Positions 16,053-25,888 of a DNA stretch of 64,000 nt are shown in pieces. The stretch is from Alphaproteobacteria bacterium. GTDB taxonomy: Bacteria > Pseudomonadota > Alphaproteobacteria > UBA8366. The stretch covers positions 1 to 64,000 of the forward strand of contig WHUA01000010.1 in assembly GCA_009377445.1 (NCBI GenBank), read 5' to 3'. The position numbers and the translations under genes were made by a program. Below the pieces are notes generated by a model. That model saw only the letters and a program-made list of their open reading frames with translations. It ran no database searches and was not told where the DNA came from. Each line of letters starts with the position of its first letter. The first letter of the stretch is position 1.

Positions 16053-17129
16053 ATGATGTACACCTGCGCGCCGGCCGGACCGTCGCCATCGCAGGGCCGG
16101 CCGCACCGGGCGACGGACGGCACGAAGACCCTCACCATCGACATCCATTGCCACTGTGCGGCGCAGAAGGCGTCGGACATCGTCGCGGCCGCGACCAAGG
16201 GCAAGGCCCGAGCGCCGGAGCGCCACGCCAACGCGTTGACGCAGGAAGTCGCGAAGCAGCAGGCGGCCGACATCAAACCGAAGATGAACTCGGTCGAGGT
16301 CCGCCTTGCCGACATGGACCGGATGGGCGTCGACATCCAGGCCGTCTCCCCCGCCCCGGGGCAGTTCTTCTATTGGACGCCGCCCGACGTCGGACGCGAG
16401 GCCTCGATGGCGATCAACGACCATCTCGCCAAAATCGTCGCCGACCATCCCGACCGCTTCGTCGCGCTCGGCGCGGTGCCGCTGCAGGATGCCGACATGG
16501 CGACCGCGGAGCTCGAGCGCTGCGTCAAGAAGCTCGGCATGCGCGGCGTCGAGATCGGTACCAACGTCGACGGCAAGGAGCTGTCGGAGAAGCGGCTCGA
16601 CAAATTCTTCGCCAAGGCGGAAGAGCTCGACATCGTCATCTTCATGCACCCGTCAGGCTTCACCCAGCCGGACCGCTTCTTCAATCACTACTTCACCAAC
16701 CTGATCGGCAACCCGCTCGACACGACGGTGGCGATCGGCCACCTCATCTTCGACGGCGTGATGGACCGCCATCCCGGCCTGAAGATCTGCGCGGCGCATG
16801 GCGGCGGTTACGCCGGCGCCTATCCGGGGCGGTTCGATCACGGCTACCACGCGCGGGCGGACTGCCGCGAGCACATCGCGTCCCCGCCCAGCACCTATCT
16901 CAAGCGATTTTATTTCGACACGATGGTGTTCGAGCCGGACCAGCTCGCCTTCCTGATCGAGAAGCACGGCAGCGACCATATCCTGCTCGGCACCGATTAT
17001 CCCTACGACATGGGGCACTACGATCCGCACGACCTGATCGGCAGGGTGCCGGACATCGGCGACGAGGACCGGCGGCGGATCAAGGGGCTGAACGCGGCGC
17101 GGCTGCTGAAGATCCCGGTTTCCGGTTGA
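16053..17129 (+). CDS. Amidohydrolase 2 (ACMSD-like) family metal-dependent hydrolase
   Basis: This 358-residue TIM-barrel enzyme belongs to the amidohydrolase_2 group. Metal and catalytic residues visible are HCH in DIHCHC (about 34-38), His in MHPSGF, His in AAHGGGY, and Asp in GTDYPYDMG. Members decarboxylate or hydrolyse aromatic-derived acids such as 2-amino-3-carboxymuconate semialdehyde; the substrate here is unknown. The ATG at 16053-16055 is chosen because GGGAGG lies nine bases upstream; an adjacent ATG follows. Confidence 0.85.
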   Translation: MMYTCAPAGPSPSQGRPHRATDGTKTLTIDIHCHCAAQKASDIVAAATKGKARAPERHANALTQEVAKQQAADIKPKMNSVEVRLADMDRMGVDIQAVSPAPGQFFYWTPPDVGREASMAINDHLAKIVADHPDRFVALGAVPLQDADMATAELERCVKKLGMRGVEIGTNVDGKELSEKRLDKFFAKAEELDIVIFMHPSGFTQPDRFFNHYFTNLIGNPLDTTVAIGHLIFDGVMDRHPGLKICAAHGGGYAGAYPGRFDHGYHARADCREHIASPPSTYLKRFYFDTMVFEPDQLAFLIEKHGSDHILLGTDYPYDMGHYDPHDLIGRVPDIGDEDRRRIKGLNAARLLKIPVSG

Positions 17130-17157
17130 GCGTCCGGCGGGTCGCAAGAACGCACGC

Positions 17158-17192
17158 GTAGCCCGGATGCGGCGGCGCGCAATCCGGGCTAC
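17158..17192. terminator. Bidirectional hairpin between convergent genes
   Basis: Eleven-base arms GTAGCCCGGAT/ATCCGGGCTAC (17158-17168, 17182-17192) are perfectly complementary and sit between the convergent amidohydrolase and DUF4332 genes. No strong T-run follows on either side, so it may be a repeat that serves as a transcription barrier. Confidence 0.5.
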
Positions 17193-17204
17193 TCGTTCGT
17201 CCGC

Positions 17205-17612
17205 TCAGTGCGAGACCATCGGCGTCAGGGTCTTCGCCTGCTCGATCCACTTGGTTACCTGCGAGGCGGCGGGCACCGCGCGGGTCAGCTTCTTCGCGGC
17301 GTTCAGCTCCGCCATCTTCGCGGCCAGCGTCTCGGCGTTCCGGTGCTGAAGCTCTTTCACCGTGTCCACGCCGGCGGCTTCCAGCAGCTCCGAAAACTCT
17401 TCGCCGATGCCGGAAATCCGCATGAGGTCGGCCATATTCGCCCATTTCAGCAGCCGGGACTCGTCGAGACCGGTTTCCTTCGCGACCTCGCCGCGGCCCT
17501 TCCTGGCGCCGCACCGCTCCAGGAGCTTGTCGGTGTCCGCGATCCCGGCGGCTTTCAGCTTCGCGCCGAAGGCAGCCCCGATTCCTTCAATCTCTTCGAT
17601 CTTATATTTCAT
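17205..17612 (-). CDS. DUF4332 helix-hairpin-helix protein
   Basis: This 135-residue protein has two helix-hairpin-helix-like units: IEGIGAAFGAKLKAAGIADTDKLL at about 8-31 and ISGIGEEFSELLEAAGVDTVKEL at about 66-88. This is the DUF4332 pattern, related to nucleic-acid-binding HhH repeats. The function is not established; DNA or RNA binding is inference. The gene stands alone, convergent with the amidohydrolase. Confidence 0.85.
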   Translation of the reverse strand: MKYKIEEIEGIGAAFGAKLKAAGIADTDKLLERCGARKGRGEVAKETGLDESRLLKWANMADLMRISGIGEEFSELLEAAGVDTVKELQHRNAETLAAKMAELNAAKKLTRAVPAASQVTKWIEQAKTLTPMVSH

Positions 17613-17798
17613 CCTAGTCGCCCTTTATCCCTGGTGAATATGAATTTAGCGCGACGCCGGACCCTGCCGGCGCCGCGCCGGTCCTTCCCTGCCCCAGCCA
17701 TATCTTCGGTCACATCTAAACGGTTGTAAACTCCGGCATTCGGGCCGGTTGCAGCCGATTGCCGGTCGAGCGGCGCGCATTCATGGCGGAGAAAGAAG

Positions 17799-17824
17799 CC
17801 GCCCCCTCCGGCATGAGGGGGCGG
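17799..17824 (-). terminator. Rho-independent-like terminator of the binding-protein gene
   Basis: Arms CCGCCCCCT/AGGGGGCGG (17799-17807, 17816-17824) lie just past the stop of the minus-strand gene at 17848. On the minus strand the stem is followed by the pyrimidine-rich CTTCTTTCTCC. Confidence 0.6.
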
Positions 17825-17847
17825 ATCGACAGTCGGGCAGGATGCCG

Positions 17848-19470
17848 TTACATGAGCTTCGGATCGATCCAGACGTTGTCGAGCTGCTGGTTCAGGTAGT
17901 GGCTCGGCGCGATTTTCCAGCCCTTCAGATAGCTGCGGTGCGGGACGATCCGGTACCACCACAGTCCGGGAATGTAATGCGCCTGATCGTGGATGAGATA
18001 TTTCTCGAACGCGCGCATCTTGTCGAACTGCTTCTTCTTGTCCGGCTCATTGAGCATGTCGAGGTACAGCTCGGTGACCTTGTTGTCCTGGTGGTTCGTA
18101 TATTCGCTGCCACCGCCCTTGACCCATTTGGACACGTCGATCGCCGGGTTGATGACGCTGGGCGCATTGTTGTCCATGGCAATGTCATGATCGCGCGTCT
18201 GGCGCAGACCCGCGTACCACGGCCCCGTCGGGACCACCTTCTGGTGGGCGTCGACACCGATCTTGCGCCATTCGTCGACATACCACGTGCCCATCATCTT
18301 GTAGGGCTGATCGACGGCGCGGTTCCACAGCGTCGCCTTGAGGTTCGGATATCCGGCCTCCTTGAGAAGCTGCTTCGCCTTGGCGCGGGATGCCTTGGCA
18401 TCCGTTCCGAACCCGGCAAGCGTCGTCAGCCATTCCTTGGAGCCTGCAAGCTCATGGCCCGGGAAGACGACGCCGCCCACCGTCTTGACGATGGCGATCT
18501 TCGACATGAATTTCGCGCCCTGCCAACGGTCGAAGGCATAGGCGAGAGCCTGGCGGACGCGCACGTCCTGGAAGCGCTTGATCTTGTGGTTCGGGCCCGC
18601 CCCCATGAGGACGTTCCAGTTGCCTTCCTGAACCTTGATCTTGTCCCCGAGCGCCGCAACCAGGTCATCGCGCGCCTTGGGCGGGAAACCGCGGAACTCG
18701 ATCGCCGCGCGGTCGCCGCGGATGGCCTGCAGGCGGACCGACATCTTCGGCGCCTGGATTGCCTTGTAGCCGTCGAGATAGGGACGCCCCTCGATGAAGT
18801 AGCTCTCGTTACGCGCGCCTTCGACGAACGCGCCCGGCTGCTCCTGGACAAACTTGAACGCGCCGGTGCCGTTGATGTGGGTCTTGTGCCAGCTATAGCC
18901 GTTGGTATCGAGGTCTTTCTTGGAATAGACGAAGTTGTAAGGCGAAGCCAGCGCGGGAACGATCGCCCGCAATGGCCGCTTCATTTTGATGACGAACTTG
19001 TAGGTTTCCGGTGCTTCGAATGAGGCGATCTGGGTGTACCAGGCCTTGCGCGAGCTCGGAATCCCTTCCGGCGGAAAGACGATCTTGTCGTAGGTCGCCT
19101 TCAGGTCTGCGGCGGTCAGCGGCGTGCCGTCGTGGAACTTTACGTTCTTGCGAATATTGAACGTGTAGGTCATGCCGTCGGCCGCCGTCTCGAACTTGCC
19201 TTCGCAGAGGTCGCAGACGAAATCGTCCGTCGCCTGCGGATTGTCCGGATTCACCCGGATCAGCAGACTGTAGAACGGGGCCAGCGGATGGATCACGCCG
19301 AAGGTCGTTTCCTGATGCGCGTCGTAGGACGGGATCGTGCTGCCGACGACGAAATTCAGTACGCCGCCGCGTATCGGGGTTTCTGCCGCGCCGGCGGCGG
19401 ACGCCAAACCGAACGCGGCGGCAGCTCCGACGCTGCCGTAGACAAGAGGCCTCAATCGAAAAGAACGCAT
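17848..19470 (-). CDS. ABC transporter substrate-binding protein, peptide/oligopeptide type (SBP_bac_5)
   Basis: This 540-residue periplasmic binding protein has a Sec signal peptide (residues 1-27, ending AGAAET) and the SBP_bac_5 fold. DGMTYTFNIRKNVKFHDGTPLTAADL at about 105-130 is diagnostic. Family members deliver peptides, opines, nickel or glycosides to ABC permeases. No permease or ATPase genes lie beside it, so the partner is elsewhere. The start is the ATG at 19468-19470, as the signal peptide begins there. The downstream hairpin probably ends the transcript. Confidence 0.88.
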   Translation of the reverse strand: MRSFRLRPLVYGSVGAAAAFGLASAAGAAETPIRGGVLNFVVGSTIPSYDAHQETTFGVIHPLAPFYSLLIRVNPDNPQATDDFVCDLCEGKFETAADGMTYTFNIRKNVKFHDGTPLTAADLKATYDKIVFPPEGIPSSRKAWYTQIASFEAPETYKFVIKMKRPLRAIVPALASPYNFVYSKKDLDTNGYSWHKTHINGTGAFKFVQEQPGAFVEGARNESYFIEGRPYLDGYKAIQAPKMSVRLQAIRGDRAAIEFRGFPPKARDDLVAALGDKIKVQEGNWNVLMGAGPNHKIKRFQDVRVRQALAYAFDRWQGAKFMSKIAIVKTVGGVVFPGHELAGSKEWLTTLAGFGTDAKASRAKAKQLLKEAGYPNLKATLWNRAVDQPYKMMGTWYVDEWRKIGVDAHQKVVPTGPWYAGLRQTRDHDIAMDNNAPSVINPAIDVSKWVKGGGSEYTNHQDNKVTELYLDMLNEPDKKKQFDKMRAFEKYLIHDQAHYIPGLWWYRIVPHRSYLKGWKIAPSHYLNQQLDNVWIDPKLM

Positions 19471-19893
19471 GTGCGTTTCTCCTACCCTGTTAGAAAAGCA
19501 TTTTCTTTTCCCGCGACGTGACAAGAATCACGACGCCAACAGGCGGCCCTGATGCGTGAAATCGAACCCTACCGAAACCGCAAATGCACAATTCGACGGA
19601 GTTCCAGCGTTAACCGTCTCAGCTTGCAACGCCCCGCTTCGGGATGTGCATTTGCACGTGCGACCCGGCTCTCGGGCCACCGCGGACGGTCGAAATACTC
19701 ATCTCGTCGAGAAGACATTATGCCGTTGTTTCGGCGAAAAGAACAGTAATATCGATTTGTATCATCGGTTTTATCGATTTAAAAATCAGCATGCCCCATC
19801 CGCCTGTTTGCTTGCGCCGCTTCGCCCTATAGTTTCGGGGGCCGCCGGTCAGGACGGCCCGATGGATGAAGCCAGTCCCAGGGGAGAAGGACG
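19471..19893. other. Divergent intergenic region
   Basis: This stretch lies between the binding-protein gene (leftward) and the LLM oxidoreductase gene (rightward). Part of it (about 19730-19800) is AT-rich and contains repeated ATCGATTT/ATCGGTTT words, plausible as promoter or operator sequence. No open frame here looks like a protein. Confidence 0.45.
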
Positions 19894-20748
19894 ATGCACT
19901 TCGGCGCCTCGATGTTTTTCACCGACTATTCCATGACCCCGGCCGCCCTCGCCCGCGCGCTCGAGGATCGCGGCTTCGAATCCGTCTGGGCGCCGGAGCA
20001 TTCGCATATCCCGCTGTCGCGGCAGTCGCCCTACCCGGCGGGCGGCGACCTGCCGAAGCGCTATTACGACGTGATGGACCCGTTCGTATCGCTCACCGCG
20101 GCGGCGGCGGCAACCAAGGCCCTCAAGGTCGCGACCGGCATATGCCTCGTCGTCCAGCGCGACCCGATCCAGACGGCGAAGTCGGTGGCCTCGATCGATC
20201 AGGTCAGCCAGGGGCGCTTCTTGTTCGGCGTCGGCGCCGGCTGGAACGCCGAGGAGATGGCCGACCACGGCACCGCGTTCACGACGCGCTTCAAGGTGAT
20301 GCGCGAGCGCATCGACGCGATGCGGGCGATCTGGACCCAGTCGAAGGCGGAATATCACGGCGAGCACGTCGATTTCGGGCCGATGATGACCTGGCCGAAG
20401 CCGGTGCAGAAGCCGCACCCGCCGGTGATCGTGGGCGGCGCCTTTCCCTATGGCGCCCGGCGCGCGATCGCCTTCGGCGACGGCTGGATGCCGCATATCA
20501 CCCGGATGCAGTATGCCGACGTGACCGAATTCCTGCAGCGCTTCCGCCAGATGCTCGCCGAAGCCGGCCGCGATCCCGGCGCCCTTCCCATAACCGCCTG
20601 GGCCGCCGACGACGACGCGGAGCGGCTGAAGCGCTACCGCGAACTCGGCATCGTCCGCGCCTGCGTCAGCCTGCCGTCGGAGAAGGAGGACACCATCCTC
20701 CCCCTCCTCGACCGCTGGGCGGGATTGATCCGCGCGGTGGAGGGATGA
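19894..20748 (+). CDS. LLM-class flavin (F420/FMN)-dependent oxidoreductase
   Basis: This 284-residue luciferase-like TIM-barrel protein has ESVWAPEHSHIPLS at about 29-42, a LKVATGICLVVQRDPIQTAKSVASIDQVSQGRF region at about 73-105 and GVGAGWNAEEM (family GxGxGWxxxE). Such proteins use reduced F420 or FMN; cofactor and substrate cannot be decided here. GGGGAGAAGG lies three bases before the ATG. It converges on secDF with three bases between the stops. Confidence 0.85.
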   Translation: MHFGASMFFTDYSMTPAALARALEDRGFESVWAPEHSHIPLSRQSPYPAGGDLPKRYYDVMDPFVSLTAAAAATKALKVATGICLVVQRDPIQTAKSVASIDQVSQGRFLFGVGAGWNAEEMADHGTAFTTRFKVMRERIDAMRAIWTQSKAEYHGEHVDFGPMMTWPKPVQKPHPPVIVGGAFPYGARRAIAFGDGWMPHITRMQYADVTEFLQRFRQMLAEAGRDPGALPITAWAADDDAERLKRYRELGIVRACVSLPSEKEDTILPLLDRWAGLIRAVEG

Positions 20749-20751
20749 GCG

Positions 20752-23307
20752 CTACCGCCGCTCCCCCTCCGGCGGCGGCGCGCCCGCCGTCGCCACCGCC
20801 TCGGCGGCGGCTTCGATCCGCGTCCGCCGCTTCTGGCGCCAGTCGCCGAGGAACAGCAGGATCGGCGCGGCGATGAACACCGACGAGCTGGCCGCGATGA
20901 AGATGCCGAACAGCATCGGCACCGCGAAGCTCTCCACCGCGCTGCCGCCGGCGATCGCCATCGGCAGCAGGGAGAGGAAGGCGGTCACCGAGGTGTACAG
21001 GCTGCGGGCCAGCGTCTCGTTGATGCTCTTGTCGATCAGGTCGCGCAGGCTCATCTGCTTGTAGAGCCGCATGTTCTCCCGCATCCGGTCATAGACGACG
21101 ACCTTGTCGTTGACCGAATAGCCGATCAGCGTCAGCAGGGCGGCGATGGCCGTGAGGTTGAAGTCCATGCCGGTCAGGGCGAAGAAGCCTACCGTCTTGG
21201 TAACGTCCAGGATCAGCGTCGCAATCGCGCCGACCGCGAAGGGCCAGTCGAACCGGAACCAGATGTAGGCGAGCATCGCCAAACTCGCCAGCACGACGGA
21301 AAGGACGCCCGCCTCCGCGAGCTCGCCGCTCACCTTCGGCCCCACCATCTCCGTCCGCTCGAAGGTCGCGCCGGGCTGCGCCCCGGAAATCGCCTTCTTC
21401 ATCTTTTCGACCGCGGCGTCCTGGGCTTCCTCGCCGCCGGTCTGCCGCTCGGCACGGATCAGGACGCGCGACGCGCTGCCGAACTCCTGCAGGGAGACCT
21501 CGCCGACGCCGACCGTATCGAGCGTCGAACGCAGCTTGGCGAGATCCGCCGGTCCTTGCGTCGCGACCTCCATCTGGATGCCGCCGCGGAAGTCGATGCC
21601 GTAGTTGAGCCCCGGATTGATGAACAGGACGACGGAGGCCAGCGACAGCAGGATCGACATCCCGATCCCGAAGTAGCGCGCGCGCATGAACTGTATCTTC
21701 GTGCCGTCCGGGAAGAGCCGAACCGGCGGCTCGATGCGAAGCTGCTTCGGGCGCTTCCATTGCACGACGTACTGCATGATCACGCGAACGACCGACACCG
21801 CGGTGAACATCGAGAAGAGGATGCCGATGCCCATGGTGATCGCGAACCCGCGGACCGGGCCCGAGCCAAACATGAACAGCAGCAGCGTGGCGATCAGCGT
21901 CGTGACGTTGGAATCGACGATGGTCGCATAGGCGCGCTTGAACCCTGCATCCAGCGCCATGAAGGCGCTTCTGCCGTTCCGCGTTTCCTCGCGTATCCGC
22001 TCGTTGATCAGGACGTTGGCGTCGACCGCGAGGCCGATGCCGAGCACGATGCCGGCGATACCCGGCAGCGTCAGCGTCGCCCCGAGCAGGCTCAGCGCGC
22101 CGAAGGTGAGCGCCACGTTCAGGGCGAGCGCGAAGTTGGCGATCAGGCCCCACCAGCCATACAGCGCCATCATGAACACGAACACCAGCACGAAGCCGAA
22201 CAGGCCCGTCCACGAGCCCGCCGAAATGGCGTCGCTGCCGAGGTCGGCGCCGACGGTCCGCTCCTCGATGACGGTGAGCGGCGCCGGCAGTGCGCCGGCC
22301 CGGAGCAGCGCGGCGAGGTCCTTCGCCTCCTCGACGGTGAAGCGGCCGCTGATCTGGCCCGAGCCGCCCAGGATCGGCTCCTGGATGACAGGCGCGCTCA
22401 GCACCTTTCCGTCGAGCACGATCGCAAGCTCGGAGCCCACATGCGACTGCGTGAAGGAGCCGAATATGCGCGCCCCAGTCGTGTCGAAGCGGAACGAGAT
22501 GACCGGCCGGCCGGTGCGCTGGTCGAAGGTCGGCGCGGCGTCCATGAGCCGGTCGCCGGTCAGGATCGGGCGGCGCTCGATGGTGTATTGCGTCGGGCTG
22601 TCCGCGGCCGGCAGCGTGAGCTGCATGTGCGACCGCCGGCTGTTCGGCGGCGCGACGACATGGAATGTCAGCTTCGCCGTGCTGCCGAGCAGCGCCTTGA
22701 TCCGCGATGGATCCTGGACGCCCGGAAGCTGGACGAGAATGCGGTCGTCGCCGACCCTCTGGATCGTCGGCTCGGCGACGCCGATCTCGTCGATCCGGCG
22801 CCGCACGATCTCCAGGCTCTGCTCGATGGCCGCATTGACCCGCTCGCGCACGCCGCTTTCCGACAGGGTCAGGCGGACCACGCCTTCGGACGGCGTGGCG
22901 ACCTCGATCGCCGGCTGCCCCCCATAGATCGGCAACGCGGATTGCGAGCCGGAAAGCGTGCGGAGCGCGCGCGCCGCGTCGCTGCTCTTGGCGCGATCGG
23001 CAACGGTCACCGTCACGGATTCGTTCTCGATCGCGACGGTGGCGTCGGCGATCTTGGCTTCGCGCAGCTTGGCCCTGGCGTCGTCCGCGAGCGCCTGGAG
23101 GCGCTCCTGCACGAGCGTCCGCCAATCCACCTCGAGCACGAGGTGCGAGCCGCCGCGCAGGTCGAGACCGAGCGTGACGGTCTTCTTCGGAAGCCAGTCG
23201 GGCAAGGCGTTCCTCACCTCGGGCGTCAGCAGGTTCGGCAGCGCCGGGATGATGCCCACGACGATGACGACGATATAGGTGATAAGTTTCCAACGCGGGA
23301 TGCGCAT
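20752..23307 (-). CDS. secDF: Fused protein-export subunit SecDF
   Basis: This 851-residue membrane protein joins SecD (about 1-520: six helices with a large periplasmic domain; VDANVLINERIREE) and SecF (about 535-851; GIDFRGGIQME, then YSVNDKVVVYDRMREN). SecDF uses the proton gradient to pull proteins across the inner membrane with SecYEG. Fusion into one chain is known in several lineages. The start is the ATG at 23305-23307, which begins the first helix. No yajC is visible upstream; the next gene on that side is a small protein 120 bases away. Confidence 0.95.
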   Translation of the reverse strand: MRIPRWKLITYIVVIVVGIIPALPNLLTPEVRNALPDWLPKKTVTLGLDLRGGSHLVLEVDWRTLVQERLQALADDARAKLREAKIADATVAIENESVTVTVADRAKSSDAARALRTLSGSQSALPIYGGQPAIEVATPSEGVVRLTLSESGVRERVNAAIEQSLEIVRRRIDEIGVAEPTIQRVGDDRILVQLPGVQDPSRIKALLGSTAKLTFHVVAPPNSRRSHMQLTLPAADSPTQYTIERRPILTGDRLMDAAPTFDQRTGRPVISFRFDTTGARIFGSFTQSHVGSELAIVLDGKVLSAPVIQEPILGGSGQISGRFTVEEAKDLAALLRAGALPAPLTVIEERTVGADLGSDAISAGSWTGLFGFVLVFVFMMALYGWWGLIANFALALNVALTFGALSLLGATLTLPGIAGIVLGIGLAVDANVLINERIREETRNGRSAFMALDAGFKRAYATIVDSNVTTLIATLLLFMFGSGPVRGFAITMGIGILFSMFTAVSVVRVIMQYVVQWKRPKQLRIEPPVRLFPDGTKIQFMRARYFGIGMSILLSLASVVLFINPGLNYGIDFRGGIQMEVATQGPADLAKLRSTLDTVGVGEVSLQEFGSASRVLIRAERQTGGEEAQDAAVEKMKKAISGAQPGATFERTEMVGPKVSGELAEAGVLSVVLASLAMLAYIWFRFDWPFAVGAIATLILDVTKTVGFFALTGMDFNLTAIAALLTLIGYSVNDKVVVYDRMRENMRLYKQMSLRDLIDKSINETLARSLYTSVTAFLSLLPMAIAGGSAVESFAVPMLFGIFIAASSSVFIAAPILLFLGDWRQKRRTRIEAAAEAVATAGAPPPEGERR

Positions 23308-23427
23308 CGTTTCCGTCCGATCAGGTCGCGGGCGCCGCCACGTCGATCCGGCTGAGCCGGCGCGATGGCGCATCGCGAGCGTTAAGCTGCACGAGGAGCG
23401 CGGCCGCCATGGGGCGGACGGCTCCGG

Positions 23428-23808
23428 TCACGCCCGGGACGGTGGCGCTTGCGGGTGGTAGAAGCTGGGCGGAACCGCCGCCGCGGCCGGCGAGACCGTC
23501 CAGGGCCGCGGCATCGCAACCGCAGCGCCGGCAAGCGGCTTGGCCGCGGGGACCGCGCCCGAAGCGGAAAATTCAGGCGTCGAGCCGACGATGAAAGCCC
23601 GCCATGCAGTCAGCTTGATCGTCGCCGACGTATCCGCCGCCCATTCACCCGCCGCCGGCGAGCGGTCGCCAACGTCCTGGACGGATTCGGCAGAAACACG
23701 CAAAGAGACGCCGAGCCCCGCCAGCGCCAACGTGACCAGCAGCGGCAGCCCCATACCGAGGCACAGCAGCCCGGTCCAACAAAATCGTTTCCCAGTCATT
23801 TCAAGCAT
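23428..23808 (-). CDS. Small single-helix membrane protein, paralogue of the one at 26346-26741
   Basis: This 126-residue protein has one N-terminal helix (about 12-35) and an Ala/Pro-rich outer part ending FYHPQAPPSRA. The first residues (MLxxxGK), the PLL helix core, a central Trp and the terminal PQAPPS are shared with a protein 2.5 kb away, on the other side of the tctAB-like gene. I use the ATG at 23806-23808 because similarity between the two starts exactly there. It lies 106 bases downstream of tctAB on the same strand. No known family is recognised. Confidence 0.55.
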   Translation of the reverse strand: MLEMTGKRFCWTGLLCLGMGLPLLVTLALAGLGVSLRVSAESVQDVGDRSPAAGEWAADTSATIKLTAWRAFIVGSTPEFSASGAVPAAKPLAGAAVAMPRPWTVSPAAAAVPPSFYHPQAPPSRA

Positions 23809-23914
23809 TCGTGGGCCAACCGTTCGTTGGCTGTCGTCCGCCGCCGGTTGGAACGGCGCTGCCGGGGAAATATCCCCGGCAGCTCGAACGACCGTTCCTG
23901 CGACGCCGATCGGC

Positions 23915-25888
23915 CTAGTTGAAGGGCCATGGCATCGCAACGAGATCCTGCAGCACCCCGCCGGGGAACTGCAGCGTAAACACGTAGGACAGTATGGAGA
24001 GCGCCCCCACGGCGCAGCCCGCCATGATGCCGATACTGATCCACCTGGCATCCGACCGGTTCTTGAGGAAGATCACGAAAAAGATCGCGATCGCCAGCAG
24101 GAAGCCGAAGAGGGCGATCAGGACCATGAAGCCGGTCAGCCAGCCGATATAGTAGTAGAGGCCGACCTTGTAGCCTTCGGAACCTCCCCGCCAGCCCACC
24201 TCGGAATCGAAGGTCATCGGGCTTTCGGGATTGCGCCGAAGCAGCTCGATGAGTCCGATAAACGCAAAGATCAGCACCAGCACACCCGCGCAGAGCGGGA
24301 AGATCCGGCCGAGGAAGGACATGTCCCACACGTCGTAGAAGGTGTAGGCAATGCCGGCGATCGCCAGCCCCAGGAAAACGATCTGCGGGGTCATTTCGGA
24401 CGCCGTCATCGCCCGGGACTTGCCTTCGGTCTCGAGCGTCGGACGGAACTTCAGGCCGACAACCATCGACGCGATGTTGATCGAGAGCAGCACCCACATC
24501 AGAGGCCGCGAGAACAGGTCTACCAGCGAGTAGATCTGGATGGTCTGGTAGAGCAGCGTCTCGATGTTGTGTTGCAGGACGAAGCCGATCAGGAACGCCG
24601 GCCGCGCATAGCCGAATCGTCTGAGGAACGTCCCGAGCATGCCGACGACGAACAGGCAAATCAGGTCGCCCCAGTGACGCGTCGACTGGAACGCGCCGAA
24701 GAAGATGACCATCATCAGGAACGGCGCGACGTAGACGAATGGTATGGCGGTGATCTTCGCCATGTGCCCCGAGATCAGGAAGCACGCGCCGGCGCCGAAG
24801 ATGTTGGCGAGGGCGAGCGACCAGATGATCGTATAGGTCAGGTCCAGATGCTCGTCGAGCATCGACGGTCCGGGCTGAATGCCGATCAGGATGAGCCCGC
24901 CGAGCAGCACCGCGGTCGAGCCGGAGCCGGGAATGCCGAATATCAGGGTCGGCACCAGCGCGCCGCCTGCATTCGCGTTATTGGCGGACTCCGGCGCGAG
25001 AACGCCCCGGACGTCGCCCTTCCCGAAATTCTCGCGATTCTTGCTGCTCTGCACCGCATGCCCATAGGCGAACCAGTCGGAGCCGCCGATCGGCAGCGCG
25101 CCGATGACGACGCCGATGACGCTGCAGCGAAGAACCAGCCACCTGTTCTGCCAGGTGTCCATGATCCCCTTGCCCCAGCCTCTGCCGAGCGGCGCCCGGT
25201 CGGAGATCGCTACGCCCTGGCGCAGGATGTTGATGATCTCGGGCACGGCGAAGATGCCGAGCGCGACGACCGCAAGCGGAATGCCTTCGCTCAGGTAGGG
25301 ATCGTTGCTGATCATGAGCCGCATCTCGCCGGTCGCCGGGGCGGTGCCCAGCGCGCCGAGCGTGAGTCCCAGCCCGCAGGACACGAACCCTTTGACCAGG
25401 CTGGCGCCCGACAGGATGCTCACCATCGTGATGCCCAGGATGACGAGCATCAGCATTTCGCCGGTGCCGAAGGCGAGGATGACCGGACGCGCGGCGACGA
25501 TGGCGCAGGTCAGCACCAGCGCGCCGAAGACGCCGCCGACCATCGACGAGAAGTAGGCGGCGCTGAGCGCGCGGGCGGCCTCACCCTTCCGCGCCATGGG
25601 AAATCCATCCAGCACGGTCGCCTGCGACGAGGTCGCGCCGGGTATTCCCATCAGGACGGATGTGACGGTATCGCCCGTCGCCACGACGGCGAGCAGGCCG
25701 ATCATCATGGCCAGTCCCTGCGTCGGCTCCATGCCGTAGACGAAGGGCACGAGCAGCGCCATGCCTGCAGTCGTGCCGAGCGCCGGCAGAATACCCACGA
25801 TCAGCCCGACGGCCACGCCGAGCAACACGTACAGTGGCATCGTGCCCGTGAACAGGTTCACGAACGTCGACGCAATTATATCGAGCAT
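23915..25888 (-). CDS. Fused TctA-TctB tripartite tricarboxylate transporter permease
   Basis: This 657-residue membrane protein has a TctA domain in residues 1-500 (GILPALGTTAGMALLVPF, VLMGIPGATSSQATVLDG, LIFGIPGSGSTAVLLGG), including the two PGxxS/T-type motifs of the large permease. Residues 510-657 resemble the four-helix small subunit TctB, normally a separate gene. No TctC-type periplasmic binding protein lies within this window, so the substrate is unknown. The gene is bracketed by two small paralogous membrane proteins, which may be functionally tied to it. Confidence 0.88.
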   Translation of the reverse strand: MLDIIASTFVNLFTGTMPLYVLLGVAVGLIVGILPALGTTAGMALLVPFVYGMEPTQGLAMMIGLLAVVATGDTVTSVLMGIPGATSSQATVLDGFPMARKGEAARALSAAYFSSMVGGVFGALVLTCAIVAARPVILAFGTGEMLMLVILGITMVSILSGASLVKGFVSCGLGLTLGALGTAPATGEMRLMISNDPYLSEGIPLAVVALGIFAVPEIINILRQGVAISDRAPLGRGWGKGIMDTWQNRWLVLRCSVIGVVIGALPIGGSDWFAYGHAVQSSKNRENFGKGDVRGVLAPESANNANAGGALVPTLIFGIPGSGSTAVLLGGLILIGIQPGPSMLDEHLDLTYTIIWSLALANIFGAGACFLISGHMAKITAIPFVYVAPFLMMVIFFGAFQSTRHWGDLICLFVVGMLGTFLRRFGYARPAFLIGFVLQHNIETLLYQTIQIYSLVDLFSRPLMWVLLSINIASMVVGLKFRPTLETEGKSRAMTASEMTPQIVFLGLAIAGIAYTFYDVWDMSFLGRIFPLCAGVLVLIFAFIGLIELLRRNPESPMTFDSEVGWRGGSEGYKVGLYYYIGWLTGFMVLIALFGFLLAIAIFFVIFLKNRSDARWISIGIMAGCAVGALSILSYVFTLQFPGGVLQDLVAMPWPFN

